Source: Candidatus Omnitrophica bacterium 4484_213 (lineage in GTDB: Bacteria; Omnitrophota; 4484-213). Taken from it: a DNA stretch of 43,262 bases. Under the pieces are notes generated by a model. It was not told the DNA's origin. It saw only the letters and a list, made by a program, of their open reading frames with translations, and did not search any database. The DNA is taken from contig MZGK01000021.1 in the NCBI GenBank assembly GCA_002085025.1, positions 1-43,262 of the forward strand, given 5' to 3'. The translations under genes were made by a program, and so were the position numbers. Of this stretch, positions 10,017 to 21,945 are shown piece by piece; within the stretch, counting starts at the first letter, position 1; every line of letters begins with the position of its first letter.

Positions 10017-13000
10017 TTAAACGACTCCGGGGTTTCTGAATGAAAAACATTCTCTCCGGCCGAGCACATCATCACTCTTTACGGTAAGCAATTCCTGCAA
10101 GGTGTAAGCTGCTCCATAAGCCTCCAAGGCCCAGACCTCCATTTCCCCAAAACGCTGTCCACCAAACTGGGCTTTTCCTCCCAGAGGTTGTTGAGTAATC
10201 AAGGAGTAAGGACCAACAGAACGGGCGTGAATCTTATCCTCCGCCAGATGATTTAACTTCATCATATAAATATAGCCAACAGTCACTTTCTCATCAAATG
10301 CCTTGCCAGTTATCCCATCAAACAAAGCAACCTTTCCATCCTCGGGCAGCCCTGCTCTTTTCAACTCTTCTCTTATCTGCTCCTCGCTAATTCCATCAAA
10401 TACCGGAGAAGCATAATAGGTATTTAAAACCTTTGCTGCCCAACCTAAATGCGTCTCCAGAATCTGACCAAGATTCATCCGTGAAGGCACCCCCAGAGGA
10501 TTCAAAACTATCTGTACCGGGGTCCCATCAGGCAGAAACGGCATATCTTCCTCAGGCAGGATCTTAGCCACCACTCCTTTATTCCCATGCCGACCAGCCA
10601 TCTTATCTCCTACAGAAAGCTTCTTCTTGCAGGCAACCGAAACTATAATCTTCTTCAAAACCCCGGTCGGGAGTTCATCCCCCCTCTTCAATCTATTTAT
10701 TTCTTCTCTCTCTTGACTGTCAATCTGCTGGGTCCTTTGACGATATGTTTCCTCAATCTCCATAACCTCCTTTTCTTTAGAGGAAGAAATCTTAAGAGCA
10801 AAGAGATAATTCAAAAGTTTAGGAAAGAGATCACCAGTAATGAGCTTGCCCTTTTTAAAAATAATCTTGCCTTTTCTGTCCAACAAATCTCCTTGCAACT
10901 GCTCTCCGATCAGCACCCTTTTTATCGCCTCAACCATTGTCCTCTTTATTTCTCGTTTAGCGGCCCTAGCTTGCTTTTGAATTTTTTCAATCTGAATAAG
11001 CTCCTTAGTTTTCTCTTTTCTACTCTTCTTCTGTAAATGCTCAAAAATCTTTATATCAATTACTACCCCTTTAACCCCCGGAGGGACAACCAGAGAAACA
11101 TCCTTTACATCACTTGCCTTCTCGCCAAATATTGCCCTCAATAACCTCTCTTCGGGAGAAAGTTCGCTTTCACTTTTGGGGGCAACCTTTCCCACCAAAA
11201 TATCTCCCGGACCTACCTCTGCTCCGAGGTGCACAATCCCATTTTCATCCAACTTCTTGAGAGCTTCTTCACTCATATTAGGAATATCGCGAGTAATTTC
11301 TTCTGGGCCTAATTTAGTTTCCCGACACTCTATTTCAAATTGCTCTATGGAAATAGAGGTATACAAATCCTCCTTGATTACCTCCTCACTAATCAACACA
11401 GCATCCTCAAAATTAAATCCCCGCCAGGGCATAAAAGCAACCAAGAGATTTCTCCCCAGGGATAACTCTCCGCCTTCAACAGAAGGCCCACTGCTAATAA
11501 TTTGCCCTTTCTTTATCCTTCCTCCTTCCCTAACAATTGGTCTTTGATTTATGCAGGTAGAGGCATTGCTTCTTTCAAACTTTCTTAATTTATAAACCCC
11601 GTTAGAAACCTCAGACGAGAGCTCTCCCCGAGAGTCTTTTTTAACAGGGCTTATTACAATTTCATCAGCAGATACACTCTCTACCTTTCCATCTTGTAAA
11701 GCAATCAAAGCGGCTCCCGAATCCTCGACTATCTTCTTTTCCAAGCCGGTTCCTACCAAGGGAGGTTCAGGAAAAAGAAGAGGAACAGATTGACGCTGCA
11801 TATTCGAACCCATCAAAGCCCGATTAGAATCATCGTGCTCTAAAAAAGGAATTAAACCAGCGGCTATGCTTATCAACTGTTTTGGAGAAACATCCATATA
11901 GTCTATCTTATGAGGAGGGAGTTTTGAAAAATTCCCTCCTAAACGACAAGAAATATAGGGGTCAAGAAAACAGCCCTGCTCATTCAGGCGGGCATTTGCC
12001 TGAGCAATAGCATATTTACCCTCTCTATCAGCGGAAAGATACTCAATAATAGAGGTAACTCGCTTCTTCTCTACTTTTCTATAAGGGGTCTCCAGAAAAC
12101 CAAATCTATTTACTCTGGCGTATGTGCTTAAAGAAACGATCAGACCAATATTAGGACCTTCAGGGGTTTCAATAGGACAGATGCGACCATAGTGGGACGG
12201 ATGGATATCACGCACCTCAAAACCGGCACGTTTGCGGGTAAGCCCGCCTGGGCCAAGGGCGCTCAGGCGCCTCTTATGAGTGAGTTCAGCTAAGGGATTG
12301 GTCTGGTCCATAAATTGAGAGAGTTGGCTGCGGGCAAAAAAGTCCTTAATGCTCTCTGAGATTATTTTATGATTAATTAAACTATGCGGCTTGACTTCCC
12401 CTTTGGAACTACGAGAGACACTTTTCTTATGACCGCGTGGCAAGAAAGCCATCTTCTCTTCTATCGCTCTTCGCAACCTGGCCAGAGAAAAACGAAATTG
12501 CTCCTGCAGTAACTCTCCTACTGTTCGGACTCGTCGGTTGCCTAAATCGTCGATATCGTCAACCTCTGTTTTACCCTGTTTTAGTTTAAATAGATAGTTA
12601 ATCGCCTCCACCACATCTTCTTTGGTAAGAGTTCTTTTGCTTAAAGGAACAGAAAGATTCAATTTTCTGTTGATTACAAACCTACCTGCCTCTCCCAGGT
12701 CATATCGGCGGGGGTCATAAAGCAGTTGGTCTCTCCAAAGTTTGGCGCTCTCAAAATCTTGGCGATCATCAGGTCTAATCTTCTGGTATAAATCCATCAA
12801 AGTTGCTTCAAAACTCGGATAGGGGTCTTTGCTCAAGGTATTAATGAGGCTCTTTACTTCATCGCTTTCAAATTCCTGAGTATCCTTCGCAGTAAAGACC
12901 CGCACAGAATCCAATGCTCCCAGAGAACTCTGATGAATAAGCTTGGTCAACAAAGATTGGTCTATCTTTTGCCCTGGGGAAATAATAACATCCCCCTCTT

Positions 13001-13739
13001 TGTTCAGCACTGTCTCAGCACTAACTCTGTTGAGTAATCTTCGCGAAGAAAAGTGCCCTCCTATTTTAATTGCTTCAGTAGAACAAAATAATTGAATAAT
13101 TTCGTCATTAGAAGCACATCCTAAAATTTTTAATAAGGAAGTAGCCAATAGCTTATGGCGACGATTAAAATAGGCATATAAAATGTTAGTGGGCTGAAGT
13201 TCTATTTCTATCCAGACCCCGTAACAAGGGATAATGCGAGCATAAAAAACTTGTTTGCCCTCACCCTGGCTCGTTTGCTCAAAGCAAATTCCCGGCGAAC
13301 GATGCAATTGATTTACAATCACTCTCTCTACACCATTGATAATAAATGTCCCTGATGAAGTCATTAAAGGAACCTCCCCAAGATAGATTTCCTCTTCCTG
13401 AGTAGGTATTGAGGGTTCTTTGCTTACCAAACGGACCTTTATCTTTAAAGACCCGGAATAAGTAAATCCTTGACTGCAGCATTTCTTAATAGAATATTTG
13501 GGCATCCCAATAGAGTAACTTATAAATTCTAATCTAAGCTTGCCATCCGAACTTTCAACAGGGAAAAATCTGAGAAAAGCCTCCTGGAGCCCTCGTTTCT
13601 TCCTCGAAAGAGGCAAGGAATCAATCTGCAGAAAATCACGAAAAGACTTGGTCTGCACTTCTACCAAATTTGGCAGTTTTAAAACCTCGGGGATACGAGA
13701 AAAAGTTTTTCTTTTAATCATAATACTTAACTTTGGCAT
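10017..13739 (-). CDS. rpoB: DNA-directed RNA polymerase subunit beta
   Basis: 1240 aa; GGKAQFGGQRFGEMEVWALEAYGAAYTLQELLTVKSDD, GDKMAGRHGNKGVV. Confidence 0.99.
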   Translation of the reverse strand: MPKLSIMIKRKTFSRIPEVLKLPNLVEVQTKSFRDFLQIDSLPLSRKKRGLQEAFLRFFPVESSDGKLRLEFISYSIGMPKYSIKKCCSQGFTYSGSLKIKVRLVSKEPSIPTQEEEIYLGEVPLMTSSGTFIINGVERVIVNQLHRSPGICFEQTSQGEGKQVFYARIIPCYGVWIEIELQPTNILYAYFNRRHKLLATSLLKILGCASNDEIIQLFCSTEAIKIGGHFSSRRLLNRVSAETVLNKEGDVIISPGQKIDQSLLTKLIHQSSLGALDSVRVFTAKDTQEFESDEVKSLINTLSKDPYPSFEATLMDLYQKIRPDDRQDFESAKLWRDQLLYDPRRYDLGEAGRFVINRKLNLSVPLSKRTLTKEDVVEAINYLFKLKQGKTEVDDIDDLGNRRVRTVGELLQEQFRFSLARLRRAIEEKMAFLPRGHKKSVSRSSKGEVKPHSLINHKIISESIKDFFARSQLSQFMDQTNPLAELTHKRRLSALGPGGLTRKRAGFEVRDIHPSHYGRICPIETPEGPNIGLIVSLSTYARVNRFGFLETPYRKVEKKRVTSIIEYLSADREGKYAIAQANARLNEQGCFLDPYISCRLGGNFSKLPPHKIDYMDVSPKQLISIAAGLIPFLEHDDSNRALMGSNMQRQSVPLLFPEPPLVGTGLEKKIVEDSGAALIALQDGKVESVSADEIVISPVKKDSRGELSSEVSNGVYKLRKFERSNASTCINQRPIVREGGRIKKGQIISSGPSVEGGELSLGRNLLVAFMPWRGFNFEDAVLISEEVIKEDLYTSISIEQFEIECRETKLGPEEITRDIPNMSEEALKKLDENGIVHLGAEVGPGDILVGKVAPKSESELSPEERLLRAIFGEKASDVKDVSLVVPPGVKGVVIDIKIFEHLQKKSRKEKTKELIQIEKIQKQARAAKREIKRTMVEAIKRVLIGEQLQGDLLDRKGKIIFKKGKLITGDLFPKLLNYLFALKISSSKEKEVMEIEETYRQRTQQIDSQEREEINRLKRGDELPTGVLKKIIVSVACKKKLSVGDKMAGRHGNKGVVAKILPEEDMPFLPDGTPVQIVLNPLGVPSRMNLGQILETHLGWAAKVLNTYYASPVFDGISEEQIREELKRAGLPEDGKVALFDGITGKAFDEKVTVGYIYMMKLNHLAEDKIHARSVGPYSLITQQPLGGKAQFGGQRFGEMEVWALEAYGAAYTLQELLTVKSDDVLGRRECFSFRNPGVV

Positions 13740-13756
13740 TCTGCCAAAGCTGCTTA

Positions 13757-13862
13757 AGCCCCAATAACTATTATCCCGGTTTGGTTATTGGTTATTGGAA
13801 TTTGTTTGTATCTTGTATCTTGGTTATTGGTTATTGCAACGATATTTGTCATTGGTCATTGA
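13757..13862. repeat. CAATAACC / GGTTATTGG family
   Basis: ggtttggttattggttattggaatttgtttgtatcttgtatcttggttattggttattgcaa. Confidence 0.8.
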
Positions 13863-13875
13863 GACTTGGGACCTC

Positions 13876-14427
13876 TCACTTTACCTCTACCTTCGCCCCT
13901 ACAGCCTCTAATTTTTTCTTTATCTCTTCTGCCTCTTCTTTGTTAACATCCTTCTTTACTGTCTGGGGGGCCTGCTCTACTAAATCCTTTGCCTCCTTTA
14001 ATCCCAGGGTAGTAACTGCTCTAATCTCTTTAATCACCTGGATCTTTTTATCTCCCACGGTGGTGAGAACTACTTCAAAACTACTCTTTTCTTCATCTTT
14101 AGGGCTTTCCTTAGAGGCAACAGAGGTAACCCCCGGAGCCGCTACTACCGGCGCTGCCGCAGAAACGCCAAATTTTTCCTCTAAGGTCTTCACCAACTCT
14201 GAAAGTTCAATTAGGGTCATTTTCTCGATGGCACCAACCACATCCTTTAATCTCTGGCTGAGAGATGCCTCTTCTTTTTTCTCTTGAGAAATAGGTTTCC
14301 TCTCTTTGTCCTCTTCCTTTTTCTTTTTTTTCTCGGCAGGTATCTCTGATTCTTTATCCTGCGAAACTGCTCCTTCCTCTTTGCCTTTCTCTGCGTTTTC
14401 TTTGATTTGCTTTTTTTCTTCAGTCAT
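13876..14427 (-). CDS. rplL: 50S ribosomal protein L7/L12 with long charged N-terminal extension
   Basis: C-terminal [38 protein letters not shown]; about 60-aa Lys/Glu-rich N-terminal segment with a good SD (GGGAGGAG) before the first ATG. Confidence 0.95.
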   Translation of the reverse strand: MTEEKKQIKENAEKGKEEGAVSQDKESEIPAEKKKKKEEDKERKPISQEKKEEASLSQRLKDVVGAIEKMTLIELSELVKTLEEKFGVSAAAPVVAAPGVTSVASKESPKDEEKSSFEVVLTTVGDKKIQVIKEIRAVTTLGLKEAKDLVEQAPQTVKKDVNKEEAEEIKKKLEAVGAKVEVK

Positions 14428-14470
14428 TGCTCCTCCCTCTTGTCAGGAGACAGAACTCAGAAAAATTCTG

Positions 14471-14995
14471 TTATCTGTTACCTGTTCTCTGCTTTCTTAA
14501 TTCCTCTATCACCCTCACCAGTCTTCTTAAATGCTCTTTTAATATGTAGGTAAAATTAGTTAAAGGAGACTGGATAAGGTTTAAAAACATAGCAATTATT
14601 ACTTCCTTAGATGGCAAAGCGGCAATCTTCTCAATATATTGGGGAGAAAAAAAATCATCGCCGATTATTCCTCCCTGGATATTAAAATTCGGGTGTTTGG
14701 CCTTAAAACCAACGGAAACCCGTGCCAATTCTTCAATACTGCCTCCATAACAAACACCTGTTTGTCCGCTTAAATCAAGAGAGACATTCCTTTTAATTCT
14801 TCGCAAAGCTATCTTAAAAAGGGTATTCTTTACGCCGAAATAAGACGCAGAAATAGAAGCAAGCTTCTCTCTCAACTCTTCAACTTCAGCAACGGTCAAC
14901 CTCTGATGATTAGCAATCAGTAAAGCCGAAGAGCCGGAAATTCTTTTGATTATCTCCTCTACTATTCCTCTTTTCTCAAAACTGACTTTAGGCAT
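14471..14995 (-). CDS. rplJ: 50S ribosomal protein L10
   Basis: KRGIVEEIIKRISGSSALLIANHQRLTVAEVEELREKL; C-terminal RTGNR overlaps a CAGATAACAG repeat. Confidence 0.95.
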   Translation of the reverse strand: MPKVSFEKRGIVEEIIKRISGSSALLIANHQRLTVAEVEELREKLASISASYFGVKNTLFKIALRRIKRNVSLDLSGQTGVCYGGSIEELARVSVGFKAKHPNFNIQGGIIGDDFFSPQYIEKIAALPSKEVIIAMFLNLIQSPLTNFTYILKEHLRRLVRVIEELRKQRTGNR

Positions 14996-15023
14996 TGTTG
15001 GTTTTAAAATTATCCTTCTGTAA

Positions 15024-15707
15024 TTAGCGCTTGGTTATTTTAAGTCCTGGGCCCATTGTGCTGGAAATAGCCAGGCTTTGAATATAATGCCCTTTCAGCC
15101 CGGCTGGTTTCTTTTTCTTTACTGCTTCTATCAGGCAAGAAATATTTTCTTCGATTTCCTGCTCTGAAAAAGAGATTTTGCCTACTGCTAAATGAATACC
15201 CCCATCCTTATCGTTCTTGAATTCTACTTTTCCCTTTTTTATCTCTTGGACTGCCCTGCCTATTTCATTGCTAACTGTCCCTGCCTTTGGGCTGGGCATT
15301 AGCCCGCGCGGGCCTAAAATCCTCCCTAACTTGGCTATCTGGCGCATTACATTAGGCGAACAAAGGACAGCATCAAATTCCATCCAACCCTTTTCTATTT
15401 TCTCTATCAAATCCTTAAGGCCAACAAAATCAGCGCCGGCCTCTTTGGCCTCTTGGGTTAATTTCTCATCCTCGCAAAAGGCCAGAACCCTCTTTTTCTT
15501 GCCTGTCCCATAAGGTAAAACAACACTGCCCCTCACTGACTGTTCTGTTTTTTTGGGGTCAATACCTAATTTTAGAGAAAGCTCCACGCTTTGGTCAAAT
15601 TTAGGTTGAGGCACCTCTTTCAAAACCTTAATTGCCTCTTTTATCTCATAAACCTTATTTTTATCTACTGACTTATAATTTTCTCTAATTCTCTTACTCT
15701 GTTTCAT
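15024..15707 (-). CDS. rplA: 50S ribosomal protein L1
   Basis: LGRILGPRGLMPSPKAGTVSNEIGRAVQEIKKGKVEFKNDKDGGIHLAVGK. Confidence 0.98.
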   Translation of the reverse strand: MKQSKRIRENYKSVDKNKVYEIKEAIKVLKEVPQPKFDQSVELSLKLGIDPKKTEQSVRGSVVLPYGTGKKKRVLAFCEDEKLTQEAKEAGADFVGLKDLIEKIEKGWMEFDAVLCSPNVMRQIAKLGRILGPRGLMPSPKAGTVSNEIGRAVQEIKKGKVEFKNDKDGGIHLAVGKISFSEQEIEENISCLIEAVKKKKPAGLKGHYIQSLAISSTMGPGLKITKR

Positions 15708-15745
15708 TTTTCAATGACGCCACAATTTAGGCGACTGCAAGGAGA

Positions 15746-16183
15746 CTAAATTGCAGTTTCATTTATACCTATCCCCATACTTCTTGCCGTCCCTTCAATG
15801 ATCTTTACAGCCGCAGCCAAATCCCCTCGCACATTTAAATCCTTCATTTTGGTCCGGGCAATCTCCTCTATATCCTTTCTGCTTACTTTCCCAATCTTTT
15901 CTTTGCCGGCATTGCCGGAGGCCTTAGCCAGACCACAAGCCCTTTTCAAAAGAACTGCGACTGGTGGACTCTTGACAATAAAATCAAAGGATTTGTCTTT
16001 ATAAATGGTCAGAACAATTGGCAAAATTAGCCCCTCTTTCCCCTTGGTCTTCTCGTTAAACTCCTTGCAAAACCCCATAATGTTAACCCCATGTTGCCCT
16101 AAGGCAGGTCCTATGGGAGGAGCAGGATTTGCCTGTCCGGCCGGAATCTGTAATTTCACCTTTGCGATAATTTCTTTAGCCAC
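15746..16183 (-). CDS. rplK: 50S ribosomal protein L11
   Basis: [34 protein letters not shown]. Confidence 0.98.
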   Translation of the reverse strand: MAKEIIAKVKLQIPAGQANPAPPIGPALGQHGVNIMGFCKEFNEKTKGKEGLILPIVLTIYKDKSFDFIVKSPPVAVLLKRACGLAKASGNAGKEKIGKVSRKDIEEIARTKMKDLNVRGDLAAAVKIIEGTARSMGIGINETAI

Positions 16184-16233
16184 GTTTCCTCACTCGCTAT
16201 GCTCGCTCGTCGGAAGACAGAAGACAAAAATTG

Positions 16234-16458
16234 AAATCACCAATAACCAAGATACGAGACACAAACAAATTCCAATAATCAATAACCAAACAAAAAATTC
16301 TATTGCGATTTGTCGATAATCGAAGAAAGGATTTTCTTACAGTCCTCTCTTCTAAATCAAATCCTCTGCTCATTATTTATCCTGTTTGGTTATTGGAATT
16401 TGGTGATTGGTTATTGTTTGGTTATTGCACCTTGGTGATTGTATCTTGGCGATTGATT
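16234..16458. repeat. CAATAACC / GGTTATTGG family, two arms in opposite orientation
   Basis: accaataaccaagatacgagacacaaacaaattccaataatcaataaccaaac ... gtttggttattggaatttggtgattggttattgtttggttattgc. Confidence 0.85.
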
Positions 16459-16486
16459 ATTTAACACTGTTATCTGTTTCCTGATA

Positions 16487-16621
16487 TCATATTTTCAATG
16501 TATTAGCTATCCGATTAAGCAGCTTAATTTGCTCCTGGTGTTTTCGCTCTTGCTGTCGCTGTATGTCCTTTGCCTGACCAGCCAATTTAGTTATATCGCC
16601 GAAGTCTCTTAAGTTAAGCAC
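16487..16621 (-). CDS. Small uncharacterised 44-aa protein (GTG start), not in the ORF track
   Basis: Translation VLNLRDFGDITKLAGQAKDIQRQQERKHQEQIKLLNRIANTLKI*; strong SD ggaggaggg upstream of GTG. Confidence 0.6.
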   Translation of the reverse strand: MLNLRDFGDITKLAGQAKDIQRQQERKHQEQIKLLNRIANTLKI

Positions 16622-16670
16622 CGTTCCCTCCTCCTATAACTTCGTTATAGCTAATCTCTGTAATTTAATT

Positions 16671-18167
16671 TTAATCTGTGCAATCAGACATCCGCCTTAG
16701 GCGGATGTCTTTTAAATCCTCTGACCTGTCTAAATCAATCTTGTATCTCTCTAAGATTCTTCTATTCGCTTCACTTAAACCATCTTTATCCAAAACTATC
16801 TGCCTCCCTGTGCCCTCTACTATGAAAACATCGTATTTTCCTGTGTTCTCTTCAACGGCTTGCACCAAATCTTTCATAGTGGAAATTTTTTTACCATTGA
16901 CCCGGGAAATTACCTCATCCTCAAGCCACTCATAATCTACATTAATCTCATCAGCCATGACCTTGGTTAATACAATTACCTGTTTTCGCTCTTTTGATAT
17001 CTGTCCATTAAGACAGTAATTGACTAAGTTGCTTGGGGCATAGGATAGATCTGGCCAACTTTGCAGATAGTTCATTGTCAAGGGCTGAAATACTAATCCC
17101 CCAACGATATAATAAGTGGGGCTTGTATCATACTGCATATAAGGCACCAAGTGGCAGGAAGTCAATAAGTTGGTCAACCTGATTCGCATCGGTATAACCC
17201 TGCCTCTGCGCAAAATTTTTAATCGGACACTATCCCCAATATATTTACTTTGAATCGCATAACTGAAGTAAATCCTTTCATCATTCCTAAATTTTATTGT
17301 CCCGTCGTTTCCAATATCTCTTCCCTCAATGGAAAGAAGGATATCGCCGGGTTTTAACACCTTTGCTGCCGCAGAATCGGGAATGATCCTAACTATCAAA
17401 ACTCCGCTTTGCTCTTTTTGCATATTGTATTTAAAACGAATGCTCGGGTTTTCCATAGATTGCCAAAGTACTCCTAAAGCCGGAATTCCCTCGTAGCTGC
17501 CATCACTTATATCCTTTAAAAAACGCTTGATGACCGGAGCAGGGACCATATAAGCGATATTTTCTCCTTCTGCGGCTTGAAAAGCCACACCTACTATTTC
17601 GTCGTTTTTGACTACTGGACCACCGCTACTGCCGGGGTTAATTGCCGCATCCATCTGACAAGTCAAGAGAGGTATCCCACTATGAGCATACCGTTGGTAT
17701 TCTACACGGGAAATAATTCCCTCGGTAATACACAATTTATCGCCACCTGTAGGAAAACCATAGACAATAACTTTATCTTTGACCTCTGGCAAAGAACCAA
17801 TTTTTAACGGCTCAACCCCGGAGAAAAATGCTTCATCGGCAACCTTCAAAAGAGCCAGGTCACATTCATGCGCTACTGCCTCCACTTCGGCGACATATTT
17901 TTTAACCTGGCCAGCGCGTTTTACCTGAATAAATGTTTGATCACCAACTACATGAGCATTGGTTAAAATTCTTTTGCCCTCAATAATGCACCCTGAACCA
18001 GTGCGTCTCTGTTGACCGACCATCTTCCAGGGTTCACCATAATCGTGTTCATCATATACGGTATATACTTTTACTATCGCTTCTTTTGTATCCTGCCGGG
18101 CATACACCGGCGAAATACTAAAACAACCTATAACTACCAGTAAGATTATCTTTGAAAATAATTTCAT
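16671..18167 (-). CDS. Secreted trypsin-like (Deg-type) serine protease with PDZ-like region
   Basis: Signal peptide MKLFSKIILLVVIGCFSISPVYA; His (LTNAHVV), Asp (ECDLALLKV), Ser (NPGSSGGPVV) motifs. Confidence 0.92.
   Translation of the reverse strand: MKLFSKIILLVVIGCFSISPVYARQDTKEAIVKVYTVYDEHDYGEPWKMVGQQRRTGSGCIIEGKRILTNAHVVGDQTFIQVKRAGQVKKYVAEVEAVAHECDLALLKVADEAFFSGVEPLKIGSLPEVKDKVIVYGFPTGGDKLCITEGIISRVEYQRYAHSGIPLLTCQMDAAINPGSSGGPVVKNDEIVGVAFQAAEGENIAYMVPAPVIKRFLKDISDGSYEGIPALGVLWQSMENPSIRFKYNMQKEQSGVLIVRIIPDSAAAKVLKPGDILLSIEGRDIGNDGTIKFRNDERIYFSYAIQSKYIGDSVRLKILRRGRVIPMRIRLTNLLTSCHLVPYMQYDTSPTYYIVGGLVFQPLTMNYLQSWPDLSYAPSNLVNYCLNGQISKERKQVIVLTKVMADEINVDYEWLEDEVISRVNGKKISTMKDLVQAVEENTGKYDVFIVEGTGRQIVLDKDGLSEANRRILERYKIDLDRSEDLKDIRLRRMSDCTD
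16687..16709. repeat. Perfect palindrome GACATCCGCCTTAGGCGGATGTC inside the protease C-terminus
   Basis: gacatccgccttaggcggatgtc read directly; encodes DIRLRRMSD in the protease frame. Confidence 0.85.
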
Positions 18168-18248
18168 TTTTCTCCTTATATAATCTTCATTATCCGTTTA
18201 ATCTTTGTACTCTGTTTTTTTAATCTCTATAATCGGATATACTCTCTT

Positions 18249-18972
18249 TTATCGGATATCTTTGGTAAATTCCCTCAGCTCCTCCAATTTCTTTAATGCT
18301 TTGCCTGAATCTATGGATTCTTCTGCCATTTCAATCCCTTGTTTAATATCATCTGCTTTGTCGGCGGCATAGATTGCACAACCGCTGTTTAGTAAAACAA
18401 TATCGCGGGGGGGAAATTTTCTTCCCTTCAAAATCTCCAGCGCAATCTTAGCACTTTCCTCTGTGTCTCCTCCCTGTAAATCTTCTATCTTTGCCAGCGG
18501 AAGATTAAAATCCTCTGGTCTGAATTCATAATTTTTTATCTCTCCGTTACGCAATTCAGAAACAAAGGTTTTGTCGACAGTAGAGACCTCATCCATCCCA
18601 TCGGCGCTGTGCACTACTAAAGAGTGCCGGGAACCCAAATTTTTTAGAACAGTTGCTAATAAAAAACACAGCTTTTTATCATAAACCCCCAACAATTGAA
18701 ATTCTATCTCCGCCAGTGCCACAGGTGTCCAGAACATCGGATTTTGTTTCTATCTTTACTGCATATTCACGCATAATCTTCGCCCCCGCGGTAATCTCCT
18801 CCACGCTTTCGCCCTTCATTCTCAAAGCGGTGAGAAAAGCAGCAATCTGAGAAGGAGCCGCCTCTCCTTTCATAATCTCCTGCATTACTGCTTCCATTTC
18901 CCTTTCTTCTAAATCAATGCCCTGAACAACTTTATTGATCGTCTGTTTAATCATCTCCCTCTCCCAGAGCAA
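18249..18972 (-). pseudogene. trpD: Anthranilate phosphoribosyltransferase with internal deletion and frameshift
   Basis: N-part (18679-18972) ends at [10 protein letters not shown]-part (18249-18737) resumes at [38 protein letters not shown] in another frame; the catalytic middle is missing. Confidence 0.85.
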
Positions 18973-19702
18973 ACAATTTGGAAAAAACCTGCATTGGTTT
19001 CTTCTCCTTTAAAATCAACCTTATCTCTTTCTCAAGCCGCTGAGGTTTTAATTCTTTTAACATCCCTTTTTCTATCGCTTCTTTAATCAGTCTTTTTGTC
19101 TTCCTTTCTATGCAGAAATTATGACGCACAGCAAAACGTACTGCTCTTAGGATACGGGTGGGGTCATCAATAAAACTCAAATTGTGCAGAACTCTTATTC
19201 TTTTTCTCCTTAAATCCTCCTTCCCTTTAAAAGGGTCGATTAGTTGTAGCCCAGGGTTGGATTCATTCAAAGAAATTGCCATTGCGTTTATGGAAAAATC
19301 TCGTCGTTCTAAATCTTCGATAATACTTGCCGGACTCACATTGGGGAGAGCCGCGGGTTTTTTATATCTCTCCTTACGCGTATTGGCTACATCCATACGC
19401 ATCTCTCTTCCTTTAAAATTATAAGAGATAACCGCTGTGCCAAATCCACGGTGAGTTTCTATCTCGCCATTTAATGCCTTAGCCAAAGCCATAGCAAACT
19501 CAATCCCTTCCTTAAAGTCTCTGCTTTCAGCTACTAAATCAATGTCCCAATTTTTAACCCCCAAAAGGAAATCGCGCACAAATCCACCGACGACAAAAAT
19601 AGGTAAATTCTGCTTGACAGCTATCCCAATGGCTAATTCTAAGATGTTTAAAATTGAAGGAGGGAAGTGAAATTGTTTTTTTCTCATAGGAAGAAATATC
19701 AA
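18947..19702 (-). CDS. tRNA nucleotidyltransferase / poly(A) polymerase family, probably C-terminally truncated
   Basis: [23 protein letters not shown] and [33 protein letters not shown] motifs; only 251 aa. Confidence 0.85.
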   Translation of the reverse strand: MIFLPMRKKQFHFPPSILNILELAIGIAVKQNLPIFVVGGFVRDFLLGVKNWDIDLVAESRDFKEGIEFAMALAKALNGEIETHRGFGTAVISYNFKGREMRMDVANTRKERYKKPAALPNVSPASIIEDLERRDFSINAMAISLNESNPGLQLIDPFKGKEDLRRKRIRVLHNLSFIDDPTRILRAVRFAVRHNFCIERKTKRLIKEAIEKGMLKELKPQRLEKEIRLILKEKKPMQVFSKLFALGEGDD

Positions 19703-19729
19703 AGTAGGTCCTTCGCTCCGCTCAGGATC

Positions 19730-19860
19730 AAAAATTTACCCCGTTAGAGAACTTCGTCCTCTAACGGTTTGCGCTGACGGTGGCATTAAACCACCGTCAG
19801 CTTCAATCGGTAATGGCCACCGATTGAAATCGCTGGCTTTCTCTAACGGGGTAAATTTTT
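19730..19860. repeat. Branched multi-hairpin element with perfect 21-bp terminal inverted repeat
   Basis: aaaaatttaccccgttagaga (19730-19750) / tctctaacggggtaaattttt (19840-19860); internal stems 19773-19783/19791-19801 and 19802-19811/19819-19828; alternative stem 19741-19749/19759-19767. Confidence 0.9.
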
Positions 19861-20213
19861 GGAAAGCAGATAATAAGCCGGATTCTGTATCTAAATGGTC
19901 ATTTCTCTTATTTCGATATTGCTATCGGAATTAAACGATTTACCCGAGATTTATCCCGAAACTTCGGGACGAAGATTGCCACTTCTTCATCTCCTATTTA
20001 ATCTTTCTCCGTATAGAGATTGCCCCGTTTCACCTCCTCCCCCTACGCTAAAGCTTTGGGGGATTGCTCGTCTCTGTGGCTCTTATCCTCCCCAGCACTA
20101 ATTTTCTCAGGAAATTAGTGCTGGGTGATCTCCTGTTAGGAGATTATACTGGCAATCGGAGTCCGGACTTTCCTCCTCAGCCTAAGGCTGAAGCGACCAT
20201 TTGTCTGCTTTCC
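19861..20213 (-). ncRNA. rnpB: RNase P RNA (bacterial type A-like)
   Basis: Reverse complement has P1 GGAAAGCAGA ... TCTGCTTTCC, gaggaaagtccggactcc (CR I), and acagaatccggcttat near the 3' end (CR V). Confidence 0.92.
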
Positions 20214-20332
20214 ATCCGTCAGAGGCGAATGATCCTGGCTCCGATTTATCGGGGCGAAGGACCTATTCACTTTGGTTCAGGTTCTTCGTCGCCTTCGGCT
20301 CCTCAGGATCAAATTTTGCCGAAGGCGAAATT

Positions 20333-21944
<1,612 letters not shown>

Positions 21945-21945
21945 A

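Noticed and set aside
10587-11547. Plus-strand ORFs opposite rpoB (and similar ones opposite rpoC, dnaG, rpoD, rph)
   Set aside because: Antisense to strongly coding genes, no recognisable motifs or ribosome-binding sites; expected shadow ORFs.
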